64,000 nucleotides of DNA from Thioalkalivibrio sp. ALMg11 (GCF_000377905.1 NZ_KB898875.1:62001-126000); one strand, 5' to 3'. Numbered from the stretch's first letter, positions 43,730-53,462 are shown. Made by a program: numbers and translations. Notes: generated from the sequence alone by a model not told the origin.

Positions 43730-44941
43730 TCAGACGTTGAACATGGCGCGGAGTTCCGCCAGATCCTCGGCACGCTCTTCCAGGAACGCGATCGGCTCGC
43801 CGGGTGGGGGCGGGGTGATCCCGAGGACCTCGAAGGCCGCGACATCGGTGGCATCGGGCACGGCCTCGCCTTCGGCGCGGCGGGCCGCCCATTCCGCCAC
43901 CAGGGCGAGGCTGGCGTAGTCCGGTTCGCTGGCGCGATAGCCCCAGTCTCCGGCGTGTTCAGCGACCGTTACCAGGTCACCGCCCAGATCCCAGTAGTTG
44001 ATCACCAGGACGCCGGCAAGATTGCTCAGGCGCCGCACCAGCGACTGTACGCGCTCGCGGTCGGGTTGATCCTCGCGCAGTTCCACGAACTGGATGATCG
44101 GGACCGCGCCGATCCCGGCGACCAGCCCGGCCAGCAGCGCCCGCTCGCGGTCCAGCTGCTTCAGCGAGTCCGCGATGAGGTAGCTGTAGGCCGATTGCAG
44201 GGCGCCGTGTTTCCAGCTGGCCTCCATCGCGTCGCGGGTCGCGGCGTGCTTGGCCTTGAATGCCTGGCGCAGGGCCATGTTCATCGCCAGCATACGAGTG
44301 TTGCGAAAGCCCAGGCGGTTCACGGCGTCGCGCACGGACTGGATCTGCTTCGCGGCGCGAAACAGCGGGCTGTTGGTGGCGTGCAGCAGCGCACCGGCGA
44401 TGGTCCCGTCGCGCTGGATGACCTCGGTGAGCTTGTCCAGGTCGGCATCCGGATCGTTGGTCAGTTCCTGGATGCGCAGCGCGATCTCCGGCATGGTCGG
44501 CAATTCCAGCCGATTGCTGGTGATCAGGTCGTAGAGCTCGCCGAAGAAGGCGCCCTCGGTGTCGTCCAGGTCGGTGTCGTGTACCACCAGCGAGGCACTG
44601 TGGGCCTTCTTCAGCGCCGCTGTGGGGATCTCCAGCAACTGGCAGGTCTTCTCGGTAATGAGGAAGTCCTGTTGCCCGATGTTCTGGTCGAACATCTGCA
44701 GGGGGCCGTCCGGATCGGTCGAATCCAGGGTGATGCGGGCCGGACTGCCACCGCTGACGCGGACCAGCTGGCCGCGCACCAGAAACAGGTAGCGATCCTC
44801 GACTTCCTGCGGACGCAGGCGCCGCCCGGCGTCCAGCTCCCGGGCCTGGCAGGCCGCGGCCAGTTCGCTGCGGGCTTGCTCCGACAGGCTGGAGGTCAGG
44901 TCCAGGTCCTGAAGCAGGGCATCAATGCTGGTGCTATCCAT
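43730..44941 (-). CDS. HDOD domain protein with degenerate cyclic-nucleotide-binding N-terminus (2)
   Basis: 403 aa and paralogous to the next gene: same domain order, same length, and the shared core LPTMPEIALRIQELTNDPDADLDKLTEVIQRDGTIAGALLHATNSP. Residues ~1-120 again resemble a cNMP-binding barrel (DRYLFLVRGQLVRVSGG). Start ATG 44941 has GGGAA upstream; a longer frame runs into non-homologous sequence. The two genes probably arose by tandem duplication and form one transcript that could continue into lipA. Confidence 0.85.
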   Translation of the reverse strand: MDSTSIDALLQDLDLTSSLSEQARSELAAACQARELDAGRRLRPQEVEDRYLFLVRGQLVRVSGGSPARITLDSTDPDGPLQMFDQNIGQQDFLITEKTCQLLEIPTAALKKAHSASLVVHDTDLDDTEGAFFGELYDLITSNRLELPTMPEIALRIQELTNDPDADLDKLTEVIQRDGTIAGALLHATNSPLFRAAKQIQSVRDAVNRLGFRNTRMLAMNMALRQAFKAKHAATRDAMEASWKHGALQSAYSYLIADSLKQLDRERALLAGLVAGIGAVPIIQFVELREDQPDRERVQSLVRRLSNLAGVLVINYWDLGGDLVTVAEHAGDWGYRASEPDYASLALVAEWAARRAEGEAVPDATDVAAFEVLGITPPPPGEPIAFLEERAEDLAELRAMFNV

Positions 44942-45015
44942 GGGGCGGTTCCCGATCCGTGCTGTGCCAATCCGTTCCCGCGCTGCAGCGCCGCGGGGCG
45001 TACCCGCCACGCGGG

Positions 45016-45570
45016 TTACTCGACTGGCGCCAGTGTAGCATCCGATCCGGCGGCGGGAAGCGCTGACGCCGCCCCACGGCAGGCGAAGCGCGGCCGGTCG
45101 TCGGCGTCGATCAAGTCATGGGCTTGCAAAAAAACCCGTGCGTCGGCGGCATCTTCGCGGAACCAGGCGGCGGTGCTTTCCAGGCGGAAGCTGTAGCCCC
45201 AGGCGTCCATGTCCCGCATCAGCCGGTCGCGGCCGACGCCGGGGATCTCGTCGGCCAGCAGGATCTGCAGATAACATACCCCGCACTCCTCCAGGTCGTC
45301 GCCGCCCGCATTGGTATGCAGGGCGGCGCGCCGCCCTGCATCCATGCAGATGACGTGTCCGGCCTCGTGCAGGGCCGAGTGGATGGGGGTGTCGGGGCGC
45401 ACATGCACGTCATGGCCGACGATCCCGGCCTCGGGTTCGCCCCACCAGCTGCCGGGCAGCGGCGCCTGGGCCGGGTGCATGACCAGGCCCAGGCCGTAGC
45501 GGGCGAACAGGGTCACGAGCGCGTCCTGCAGGCCCGGCTCGCCACAGGTCTGGATCGCGGGGTTGTTCAT
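45016..45570 (-). CDS. Putative zinc metalloprotease-like protein (HEAGH motif)
   Basis: 184 aa, no signal peptide. The sequence SALHEAGHVICMD (His68, Glu69, His72) is a zincin HExxH motif in a hydrophobic helix. It is preceded by GHDVHVRPDTP. A Cys-rich, acidic segment, DDLEECGVCYLQ, follows about 20 residues later and could supply further metal ligands. I do not recognise the family. It overlaps the 136-aa gene upstream by 4 bp, so the two proteins are probably made together. The C-terminal ~25 residues are Ala-rich and poorly conserved in character. Confidence 0.7.
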   Translation of the reverse strand: MNNPAIQTCGEPGLQDALVTLFARYGLGLVMHPAQAPLPGSWWGEPEAGIVGHDVHVRPDTPIHSALHEAGHVICMDAGRRAALHTNAGGDDLEECGVCYLQILLADEIPGVGRDRLMRDMDAWGYSFRLESTAAWFREDAADARVFLQAHDLIDADDRPRFACRGAASALPAAGSDATLAPVE

Positions 45571-45977
45571 GTATCGGAGTCGTCGGGCAGGGCCGTGGTG
45601 CGCTTGCGGCTGCGCCGCGGGCATTCCTCGGGGTGCTCGCGGCACCAGGCGTCGACCCGCTCGGTGAGGTCGTCCTGAAAGCACAGCAGATAGAACCGCG
45701 CCTGCTCGCGGTTGGCGATGGCGGGCCGCCCCAGGGTGTCCACTACGCCGGTGCGCAGCGCCGCGATGATCGCGTTGGCGGCCTTCCTCTGCGGCCAGGC
45801 GGTGATCTGCTCCCAGGCCTCGGGCGTGAAGTACAGGCGCAGGAGGTCGGGGCGGGTGGTCAGCAGCATGCGCGTCACGTTGCGCAGGGTGGTCTCGGCC
45901 TCGCCCCAGTCGTGTACCAGGCCGCCCTCCAGCAGGCGTTCGATCTCCTCGCGACCCTTGGGCGACAGCATCGACAC
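45567..45977 (-). CDS. Hypothetical protein coupled to the HEAGH protein
   Basis: 136 aa, soluble, mostly helical and charged. Features are a YFTPEAWEQITAWPQRKAANAIIAALRTG segment and a basic C-terminal patch PRRSRKRTTALPDDSD. No motif that I can name. Its stop overlaps the start of the putative zincin (ATGA). The bolA-family gene lies 14 bp upstream on the same strand, so all three may be one operon. Confidence 0.7.
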   Translation of the reverse strand: MSMLSPKGREEIERLLEGGLVHDWGEAETTLRNVTRMLLTTRPDLLRLYFTPEAWEQITAWPQRKAANAIIAALRTGVVDTLGRPAIANREQARFYLLCFQDDLTERVDAWCREHPEECPRRSRKRTTALPDDSDT

Positions 45978-45991
45978 GTGCGCTGAACGCC

Positions 45992-46231
45992 TCAGGCGTT
46001 CGGGGCATCCTCGGGGGTGAAGGCGCGGATGGACAGGGCGTGGACCTCGCCGGAGTCGATCTGCTCGCGTACGGTGGCGTAGACGGTCTGGTGCTTCTTT
46101 ACCGCGTTCATGCCGGCAAACTGCGGGCTGACGACCAGCGCCTCGAACTTGCCCTCGCCCCCGGTAACTTCTACCTTCTCGGCCGACGGCAGGCCGGCGC
46201 GAATGAGTTCGGCCACTTGATTGGCATCCAT
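45992..46231 (-). CDS. ibaG: BolA/IbaG family protein
   Basis: 79 aa. BolA fold with VAELIRAGLPSAEKVEVTGGEGKFEALVVSPQFAGMNAVKKHQTVYATV. The short length and the VTGGEGKFEALVVS strand favour IbaG/YrbA over BolA itself. These proteins pair with monothiol glutaredoxins in Fe-S trafficking; the invariant His is in KKHQTVY. First gene of the leftward trio with the hypothetical and HEAGH genes. Confidence 0.9.
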   Translation of the reverse strand: MDANQVAELIRAGLPSAEKVEVTGGEGKFEALVVSPQFAGMNAVKKHQTVYATVREQIDSGEVHALSIRAFTPEDAPNA

Positions 46232-46447
46232 GATGAGTCCTTTGATTGGTGCGAATGGGTCAGCCGCGGATGATAGCCGGGCGATGGGCCGGACAGAAGT
46301 GCCCCCACGCCGGGAACTCGTTCCCGCGGCGCGGGTTCGTATGAAAACACCTGCATGGATTGTCGGGCTGGTTTGGGTTGCTCCGGGTTGGCTGCGCTAG
46401 CATCAGGTCACTAACATTCGGCCCACCGGGCCATGGAGGCAATCGCA

Positions 46448-47200
46448 ATGATCTTCAAGCAACTGTTCGAGGACGAGTCGTCCACCTATACCTATCTTCT
46501 GAGCTGCCCGGATACCGGTAAGACCGCATTGATCGACCCGGTCATCGAAACCGTCGACCGCGATATGCGCGTGCTGCAGGAGATGGGCCTGAGTCTCGAC
46601 TACGTCATCGAGACCCACATCCATGCCGACCACATCACCGGCGCCCGCATGCTGCGCGAAAAGACCGGCTGCAAGCTGGGCGGGCCGGCGATGGACGAAC
46701 TGCCCTGCCGCGATTTCGGCCTGCGCGAAGGCGAGCCCTTCCAGGTGGGTAACCTGGTGGTCAACCCGCTCTATACCCCGGGTCACACGGATGCCCACCA
46801 TGCCTACCTGATGGATCACGTGGGCATGAAGATGCTGTTTTCGGGCGATGCGCTGCTGATCGAGGCCTGCGGCCGCACCGACTTCCAGTCCGGCGATGCC
46901 AAGACCCTCTACCACTCGATCCACGACAAGTTCTTCACCCTGCCGGACGAGACCCTGGTGTATCCCGCGCACGACTACGAGGAGCGCCAGATCACGACCA
47001 TTGGTCAGGAGAAGATGCGCAACCCGCGCCTGGGCAAGGGCAAGCCGGAGGCCGAGTTCGTGAAGATCATGGACGAGATGGATCTGCCCTATCCGAAGAA
47101 GATCGACTGGGCCCTGCCCGGTAACGAGGGCTGCGGGATCTGCCCGGACAACCTGCCGGAAGAGAAGCAGCGGCTCTGCGAGACCGACCAGCAGGGCTAG
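46448..47200 (+). CDS. MBL-fold persulfide dioxygenase-like protein (ETHE1 family)
   Basis: 250 aa. Metal motif THIHADH (residues 56-62), then TPGHTDAHHAYL, FSGDALLIEACGRTDFQSGD and YPAHDYEERQITT. The GRTDFQ segment and one-iron ligand set are typical of ETHE1/SDO enzymes that oxidise glutathione persulfide to sulfite. A C-terminal tail with GCGICPDNLPEEKQRLC is added. ATG 46448 has GGAGG eight bases upstream; an ATG 15 bp earlier is less well placed. Fits a sulfur-oxidising lifestyle with the rhodanese at 18784. Followed by paired hairpins. Confidence 0.85.
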   Translation: MIFKQLFEDESSTYTYLLSCPDTGKTALIDPVIETVDRDMRVLQEMGLSLDYVIETHIHADHITGARMLREKTGCKLGGPAMDELPCRDFGLREGEPFQVGNLVVNPLYTPGHTDAHHAYLMDHVGMKMLFSGDALLIEACGRTDFQSGDAKTLYHSIHDKFFTLPDETLVYPAHDYEERQITTIGQEKMRNPRLGKGKPEAEFVKIMDEMDLPYPKKIDWALPGNEGCGICPDNLPEEKQRLCETDQQG

Positions 47201-47211
47201 TCTGCCCCTGT

Positions 47212-47279
47212 CCGGTGGCTCCGCTCGGAGCCACCGGTCCCCAATGTTCATCCGGTGGGCGGTTTTTTCGGTCCACCGG
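47212..47279 (+). terminator. Two hairpins after the persulfide dioxygenase gene
   Basis: CCGGTGGCTCC (47212-47222) and GGAGCCACCGG (47227-47237) pair perfectly around GCTC but lack a T-run. A second stem, CCGGTGG (47252-47258) with CCACCGG (47273-47279), encloses a loop containing TTTTTT. Confidence 0.55.
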
Positions 47280-47297
47280 ACCCCGTACACTCCCGCG

Positions 47298-48172
<875 letters not shown>

Positions 48173-48176
<4 letters not shown>

Positions 48177-48901
48177 GCGACGCCGTCGAACTGCCCGACC
48201 ATTTCCTGCCGGCCCGGATCGAGATGATCGAGCAGGTCACCCCGCTGATCAAGGTGTTCACCCTGGCCGCGGACCCGCAGCGCTTTACCAGCAAGGCCGG
48301 CCAGTGGCTGGATCTGGTGATCCCGCAGCCCGAGGGCAAGCCCTTCGTCGGTGGCTATTCGGTGGTCTCTGCGCCGCGCGCGGATGGCCGCTTGCAACTG
48401 GCCATCAAGTACGCCGACCACCACCACGCGACGCATCACCTGCACGCGATCGCGCAGGAAGGCGACACCGTGTACATCACCCCGGGGCAGGGCAGCTTTT
48501 TCTTCGAGCCTGGCATGGCGAAGAACGTAGTGCTGCTGGGGGCCGGCATCGGGGTCACGCCGCTGTTCGGCATCCTGCGCGCGATCCACGCCGACATGCC
48601 CGAGGTCTATGCGCATCTGGTGTATAGCGTGGCGCACCAGGACGAGGTGCTGTTCCCGCAGGAGCTGGAGGCGATGGCCACGGCGCCGAATATCGACGTC
48701 AGCCTGACCGTGACCCGCGAGGCCGAGGATTGGCTGGGCCACACCGGGCGCATCAGCCATCGGCTGCTGGAGTCGCTCGATCTGCCGCGCGACGCGCTGT
48801 TCTACTTTTGCGGTTCGCGCGAGTTCATCGAGGACATGGCCACCCTGCTGGCGGAGTGGGGCATCCCCGAGGGGCAGCTGAAATACGAGAAGTGGTGGTA
48901 A
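48173..48901 (+). CDS. FAD/NAD(P)-binding oxidoreductase (ferredoxin-NADP reductase-like)
   Basis: 242 aa. FAD-binding barrel with GQWLDLVIPQ and YSVVSAPR (the RxYS-like motif), then a NAD(P) domain with LLGAGIGVTPLFGIL and the C-terminal FYFCGSREFIEDM. No ferredoxin domain is fused, so an external redox partner is expected. It ends in an aromatic KYEKWW. Translationally coupled to mazG by a 4-bp overlap; the functional link is unclear. Convergent with nadB. Confidence 0.85.
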
Positions 48902-48931
48902 CGCGCCGCGCGGTGCTCGAAGTCAGAAGGC

Positions 48932-50572
48932 TTACGGCCGGCGGGTGTCGCCCGGGCGCAGTGCGTTTTCTGGGGCGAGGATGGTTGGCTGGCTGTCCAG
49001 GGCCGGGTCGGTGTCCGGGTAGTCGCGGATAAAGTGCAGCCCGCGGCTCTCCTTGCGTGACAGGGCACTCTTTACGATGATCTCCGCGACCATGGCCAGG
49101 TTGCGCAGCTCCAGCAGGTCCGGCGAGATGCGGAAGTGGCTGTAATACTCGTGGATCTCCTCCTGCAGGATGCGGATGCGCCGCTCGGCGCGGTGCAGGC
49201 GCTCGCGGGCGCGCACGATGCCCACGTAGTCCCACATCAGCCGGCGCAGCTCGTCCCAGTCGTGGGCCACCACCACTTCTTCCTGCGACTCGGTCACCCG
49301 GGATTCGTCCCAGGCCGGCGGCACCGGGAGCTTCTCGGGAGTGGGAAGGTCGGTCTGCGACAGGATGTGGTCGGCCGCGGCACGGGCATACACCAGGCAC
49401 TCCAGTAGTGAGTTGCTGGCCATACGGTTGGCACCATGCAGGCCTGTGTAAGAGGCCTCGCCGGCGGCGTACAGCCCCGGCAGGTCGGTCTGGCCGAAGT
49501 GATTCACCATCACACCGCCGCAGGTGTAGTGCGCGGCCGGCACCACCGGCAGCGGCTCGCGGGTCATGTCGAAGCCGAATTCCAGGCAGCGCTCATGGAT
49601 CGTGGGGAAGTGCTCGCGGATGAATTCGGCCGGCTTGTGGCTGATGTCGAGGTTCACGTGGTCGATGCCGAGGCGTTTCATCTCGTGGTCGACCGCGCGC
49701 GCGACGATGTCGCGCGGGGCCAGTTCGGCGCGCTCGTCGAAACGCGGCATGAACCGCTCGCCGTTCGGCAGGAGCAGGACCCCGCCCTCGCCGCGGACCG
49801 CCTCGGAGATCAGGAACGACTTGGCCCGCGGGTGGAACAGGCAGGTCGGGTGAAACTGCATGAACTCCATGTTGGCGATGCGACAGCCAGCGCGCCAGGC
49901 CATCGCAATGCCGTCGCCGGTGGAGCCGTCGGGATTGGAACTGTAGAGATAGACCTTGCTCGCGCCGCCGGTGGCGAGGATCACGGTCGGGGCGAGGATG
50001 GTCTCCACCTCACGGGTCTTGGCGTCCTGCACGTAGGCACCGATCACGCGCCGGCTGCCATCCACCGGGTGAGTGATCAGGTCCACGGCGACGTGGCGCT
50101 CGAACACCTCGATGCTGCCCTGGCCCGAGGCGCTGCGCACCAGGGCCTCCTCGATCGCGCGGCCCGTGGCATCGGCGGCGTGCGCGACGCGCCGCGCACT
50201 GTGCCCGCCCTCGCGGGTCAAGTGCAGTCGGCTGCGGCCTTCAAGTGGTTCGCGGGTGAACGGGACCCCGAGATTGAGCAGCCAGTGAATCGCCTCGGGG
50301 CCCGCCGCCACAGTGCGGCGCACGGCATCCGCGTCACACAGGCCGGCGCCGGCGTCCAGGGTGTCCTGGATGTGGGCATCGAAGGAGTCGGTCCGGTCCA
50401 GGACCGCCGAGATTCCGCCCTGGGCATAGCGGGTGGAGCCCTCGTCCACCGGGCCCTTGCTGATCACGGTAACGCGACGATGCGGGGCCAGATGCAGGGC
50501 CGCGGAGAGCCCCGCCGCGCCGCTTCCGATGACGAGGACGTCCGCCAGGCGCGGTTGTTGTACTGTCCCCAT
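48932..50572 (-). CDS. nadB: L-aspartate oxidase
   Basis: 546 aa flavoprotein making iminoaspartate, the first step of de novo NAD synthesis. FAD-binding [15 protein letters not shown] at the N-terminus, [14 protein letters not shown], the succinate-dehydrogenase-like active-site segment [21 protein letters not shown], and the C-terminal helical domain. Divergent from rpoE, as in E. coli and Pseudomonas. A short dyad sits between the two genes. Confidence 0.96.
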   Translation of the reverse strand: MGTVQQPRLADVLVIGSGAAGLSAALHLAPHRRVTVISKGPVDEGSTRYAQGGISAVLDRTDSFDAHIQDTLDAGAGLCDADAVRRTVAAGPEAIHWLLNLGVPFTREPLEGRSRLHLTREGGHSARRVAHAADATGRAIEEALVRSASGQGSIEVFERHVAVDLITHPVDGSRRVIGAYVQDAKTREVETILAPTVILATGGASKVYLYSSNPDGSTGDGIAMAWRAGCRIANMEFMQFHPTCLFHPRAKSFLISEAVRGEGGVLLLPNGERFMPRFDERAELAPRDIVARAVDHEMKRLGIDHVNLDISHKPAEFIREHFPTIHERCLEFGFDMTREPLPVVPAAHYTCGGVMVNHFGQTDLPGLYAAGEASYTGLHGANRMASNSLLECLVYARAAADHILSQTDLPTPEKLPVPPAWDESRVTESQEEVVVAHDWDELRRLMWDYVGIVRARERLHRAERRIRILQEEIHEYYSHFRISPDLLELRNLAMVAEIIVKSALSRKESRGLHFIRDYPDTDPALDSQPTILAPENALRPGDTRRP

Positions 50573-50618
50573 GGGTCAGGTAACGTGCTGCGCTTGTTGC
50601 CAGAGCGAAATGTGGCCC

Positions 50619-50641
50619 TTGCGCAACAGTGTTGTGCGCAA
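50619..50641. promoter_or_regulatory. Dyad between nadB and rpoE
   Basis: TTGCGCA (50619-50625) and TGCGCAA (50635-50641) are perfect inverted repeats around a 9-bp centre, ending four bases before the rpoE -35 box. It is placed to act on nadB, rpoE or both. The cognate regulator cannot be named. Confidence 0.4.
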
Positions 50642-50644
50642 AGC

Positions 50645-50671
50645 GAACTTAATGCGAGTCAGGCGGTCCAT
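50645..50671 (+). promoter_or_regulatory. SigmaE-type promoter of rpoE
   Basis: GAACTT (50645-50650), a 16-bp spacer and TCCAT (50667-50671) resemble GGAACTT-N16-TCTRA. Initiation near 50677 would give a 40-nt leader. It suggests RpoE activates its own operon, as is known for other gammaproteobacteria. Confidence 0.55.
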
Positions 50672-50716
50672 GCAACATAGAATACCGGAGACTGGCGTGT
50701 TGGCGGGAGTCCCCGC

Positions 50717-51298
50717 ATGAGCGAGAAGGCTTCCGACGAGGCCCTGGTCAAGCGAGTCCAGAAAGGCGACAAGGCGGCCTTCGACGTTCTGGTGCTGAAG
50801 TACCAGCACAAGATCGTCAACCTGGTCGGGCGCTATGTCCATGACCATGCAGCGGCCCTGGACGTGTCCCAGGAGGCCTTCATCAAGGCCTACAAGGGGC
50901 TGGCGAACTTTCGTGGCGAGAGCGCGTTCTATACGTGGCTTTACCGCATCGCCATCAATACGGCCAAGAATCACCTTGTCTCCCAGGGACGGCGGCGGCC
51001 CGAGGCCGAAATCGATGCGCAGGACGCGGAACAGATGGGCGGTGACTCCGCCCTGAAGGACAGTGCAACCCCGGAGGGGGAACTGTTGTCCGAAGAGATT
51101 GAAGGGGCGGTGCGTCGCACCATCGAGGAATTGCCCGACGACCTTCGGATGGCCATCACACTGCGCGAGATCGAGGGACTGAGTTACGAGGAAATCGCGC
51201 AGACGATGGGATGCCCGATCGGCACGGTCCGGTCACGTATCTTCCGGGCCCGCGAGGCCATCGACCGGACCTTGCGTCCTTTGTTAGACAACCACTGA
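50717..51298 (+). CDS. rpoE: Extracytoplasmic-function sigma factor RpoE/AlgU
   Basis: 193 aa. Region 2 spans KYQHKIVNLVGRYVHDHAAALDVSQEAFIKAYKGLANFRGESAFYTWLYRIAINTAKN. Region 4 is LPDDLRMAITLREIEGLSYEEIAQTMGCPIGTVRSRIFRARE, recognising GGAACTT-type -35 boxes. It directs the envelope-stress response and is held inactive by RseA, encoded 12 bp downstream. Very close to E. coli RpoE in length and motif order. Confidence 0.97.
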   Translation: MSEKASDEALVKRVQKGDKAAFDVLVLKYQHKIVNLVGRYVHDHAAALDVSQEAFIKAYKGLANFRGESAFYTWLYRIAINTAKNHLVSQGRRRPEAEIDAQDAEQMGGDSALKDSATPEGELLSEEIEGAVRRTIEELPDDLRMAITLREIEGLSYEEIAQTMGCPIGTVRSRIFRAREAIDRTLRPLLDNH

Positions 51299-51310
51299 AC
51301 GAGTAGCGCC

Positions 51311-51877
51311 ATGACAGAGCAAGTCTCAAAGAATGAACGTCTTTCGGCCCTGGTGGACGGAGAAACGGATGACTTCGAGACGCGTCGCTTGATGGATGAA
51401 CTGGTCAAGTCCGAAGAGGACCGCGGCCAGTGGGAACGCTATCACCTGATCGGCGACAGTCTGCGCGGCGGGATGCGCCGCACGGCCCCCGCGAACTTCA
51501 TGGACGGTGTCCATGCGGCCCTGGCCGACGAGGCCCCGCTGTCGGCTGCCCACAAATCGGCTCATCCGCGCTGGCTTAAGCCGGTTGCGGGCACCGGCGT
51601 GGCCGCCGCGGTCGCGATGGTGACCCTGGTCGGGATGCAGATGATCGGCCCCGACACGGGTACGCAAGAGGCCGCTCCGGTCGCCAGCGAGACCCGTACC
51701 CCGGCACAGGTCGCCGATGGCGTGCAGCGGGCCAGTAACACCGACGTCGAGGCCCCGGCCGCCGGACGCGAGTCGCTGGATCCACGCTTTGCCCGCTACC
51801 TCGAAAATCACGCGGAACTGACCGGGCCGGGTTCCACCGCCCTGGGCCGGGTTCGTTACTCGGTGAGTGACGAGTAA
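51311..51877 (+). CDS. rseA: Anti-sigmaE factor RseA/MucA
   Basis: 188 aa. N-terminal cytoplasmic sigma-binding domain (NERLSALVDGETDDFETRRLMDEL ... WERYHLIGDSLRG). One membrane helix lies at ~95-113 (VAGTGVAAAVAMVTLVGMQM). The periplasmic tail ends VRYSVSDE; in the family this C-terminus is cut by DegS/AlgW upon stress. The final VSDE is not the classic YxF-activated end; it only concerns the anti-sigma, not the activator. Lies between rpoE and rseB. Confidence 0.93.
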   Translation: MTEQVSKNERLSALVDGETDDFETRRLMDELVKSEEDRGQWERYHLIGDSLRGGMRRTAPANFMDGVHAALADEAPLSAAHKSAHPRWLKPVAGTGVAAAVAMVTLVGMQMIGPDTGTQEAAPVASETRTPAQVADGVQRASNTDVEAPAAGRESLDPRFARYLENHAELTGPGSTALGRVRYSVSDE

Positions 51878-51883
51878 CGCGTG

Positions 51884-52870
51884 ATGCGCCGCGGCCTGCC
51901 GTTCGTCCTGGTTGCCGCCGCTGCACTTTGCTGCGTTCCGTTGCCGGTTTTGGCCGGGGATCAATCCCCGGCAGACTGGCTGCAGCGGATGACCAGCAGC
52001 CTGCATTCGGAGAGTTATCAGGGAACTTTCGTGCTCCAGCGGGAGGACCGACTGGACGCCATTCGTGTGGTGCACGCCGCCGAGAACGGTGGCTACCGCG
52101 AGCGCCTGGAAACCCTGACCGGAACCCACCGCGAGATCGTGCGGTCGGTCGACCGTCTGAGCGCGTTGAAGGGTGCCCGGGCCGCGGCCGGCGAGGGCGC
52201 TGGCGGGGCCCCGCACTGGCCGGCCGGAGCACCGGTCTTTCTGCTCGAACATCACGATCAGTACGCCCTGGAAGACATGGGCGTGGACCGTGTCGCCGGA
52301 CTCGAGTGCCGCATGATCCTTGCGCGTGCCCGCGACATGCTGCGTTACAGCCATCGCTACTGCCTGCACACCGCGACCGCACTCCCCTTGCTCAGCGAAC
52401 TGTACGACGGTCACGGGGCGCTGCTCGAACGTCTGGCCTTTACCGATCTCGAACGTCTTGACGAGGTCGCGGAAACCGCCCTCGAAGCGACCCGCGAGGA
52501 CGCCGAGCATGTCGAGGTGCGGGCCGACCATGGGCACAAGAAGCCCGACTGGGACGAACAGACCGGCATGGACGGCTGGGGTTTTGCCAACCTGCCGGAT
52601 GGCTTCACCGCGATTGCCGCGTCCGAACGCCGTGTCGGAGATGATCAGGACAGCCTGCGTCACTTCGTGTTGAGCGACGGTCTGGCCTCGGTCTCGGTCT
52701 ATATCGAGAAGGCCAGCGGCGAGCAGATGTTCGAGGGAACGACACGTGCCGGGGCCACGCACGGGGCCGCACGTTCGATTGCGGGGCACCAGGTCACTGC
52801 GGTGGGCGATGTCCCGCAGGCGACGGTGCGGGGCGTGCTGGACGCCGTGGTGCATCACCCCGGCAATTGA
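51884..52870 (+). CDS. rseB: Sigma-E regulatory protein RseB/MucB
   Basis: 328 aa periplasmic protein. Signal peptide ~1-25 (VLAGD). MucB/RseB pattern: ADWLQRMTSSLHSESYQGTFVLQREDRLDAIRVVHA in the N-terminal lipid-sensing domain, ARDMLRYSHRYCLHTATALPL, and a C-terminal domain with FVLSDGLASVSVYIEKA. It binds the periplasmic side of RseA and protects it from cleavage. ATG 51884 is used; GTG 51881 immediately before it is equally possible. Confidence 0.93.
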   Translation: MRRGLPFVLVAAAALCCVPLPVLAGDQSPADWLQRMTSSLHSESYQGTFVLQREDRLDAIRVVHAAENGGYRERLETLTGTHREIVRSVDRLSALKGARAAAGEGAGGAPHWPAGAPVFLLEHHDQYALEDMGVDRVAGLECRMILARARDMLRYSHRYCLHTATALPLLSELYDGHGALLERLAFTDLERLDEVAETALEATREDAEHVEVRADHGHKKPDWDEQTGMDGWGFANLPDGFTAIAASERRVGDDQDSLRHFVLSDGLASVSVYIEKASGEQMFEGTTRAGATHGAARSIAGHQVTAVGDVPQATVRGVLDAVVHHPGN

Positions 52871-52892
52871 ATCGCCACATGGGCCCGCAAAC

Positions 52893-53381
52893 ATGAGTGA
52901 ATGGATCCGCGAACAGGGAACCGTGCTCTCAGTGGAGGGCTACGCGGCGCGTGTGCGCATCGAACGCCGGTCGACCTGCGGCAGTTGTTCGGCCCGGACG
53001 GGCTGTGGCAGCGGCGTCCTGTCCGAGGTGCTCGGCCGCAAGGCGGTGGAGGTGTCCATCGGCCACCCGGGCTCGCTGCAGCCGGGGGATACCGTGACTC
53101 TGGGTATTCGCGATCAGGCGCTGGTTTCGGGGGCCCTGGCGATGTACCTGCTGCCGCTCGCCGGCCTGGTGGCGGCGCCGGCACTGCTGATGCTGATCGT
53201 GCCTGGCCTCGGGGAGGGCTTTCACTTGCTGGCCGGGGCCCTGGGGTTCGCGGGTGGGCTGCTCGGCGTGCGCGCCTGGCTGCGCCGACGCGCCCCGGAT
53301 CTGGCGCCGGTGCTGCTGGAGCGCCATCCGGCCACTGGAACCCACCGCGCCGCGACCCCCATGGCTGCGCCCCGGCCCTGA
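52893..53381 (+). CDS. rseC: SoxR-reducing/RseC-MucC family membrane protein
   Basis: 162 aa. The N-terminal cytoplasmic part has a Cys cluster, STCGSCSARTGCGSG. Two membrane helices follow (ALAMYLLPLAGLVAAPALLMLIV and FHLLAGALGFAGGLLGV) and a basic tail. RseC modulates sigmaE and a homologous domain occurs in RsxC-associated SoxR reduction. ATG 52893 begins right before the conserved IREQGTVLSVEGYAARVRIER; an upstream in-frame start lies inside rseB. Confidence 0.9.
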   Translation: MSEWIREQGTVLSVEGYAARVRIERRSTCGSCSARTGCGSGVLSEVLGRKAVEVSIGHPGSLQPGDTVTLGIRDQALVSGALAMYLLPLAGLVAAPALLMLIVPGLGEGFHLLAGALGFAGGLLGVRAWLRRRAPDLAPVLLERHPATGTHRAATPMAAPRP

Positions 53382-53400
53382 ATCTTCGCGCCGGTCGCCG

Positions 53401-53428
53401 GGAACTTGTGGCCGGGCCAGCTTTCTAG
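53401..53428 (+). promoter_or_regulatory. SigmaE promoter of mucD
   Basis: GGAACTT (53401-53407), a 16-bp spacer, and TCTAG (53424-53428) match the RpoE consensus GGAACTT-N16-TCTRA almost perfectly. Initiation is expected at about 53433-53436. Confidence 0.8.
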
Positions 53429-53462
53429 AGCCATGAACCTACGACTTCCCAATGCGGGTTGG

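Noticed and set aside
42488-45196. Plus-strand 902-codon open frame
   Set aside because: Antisense to the two HDOD genes; those have clear domains and this one has none.
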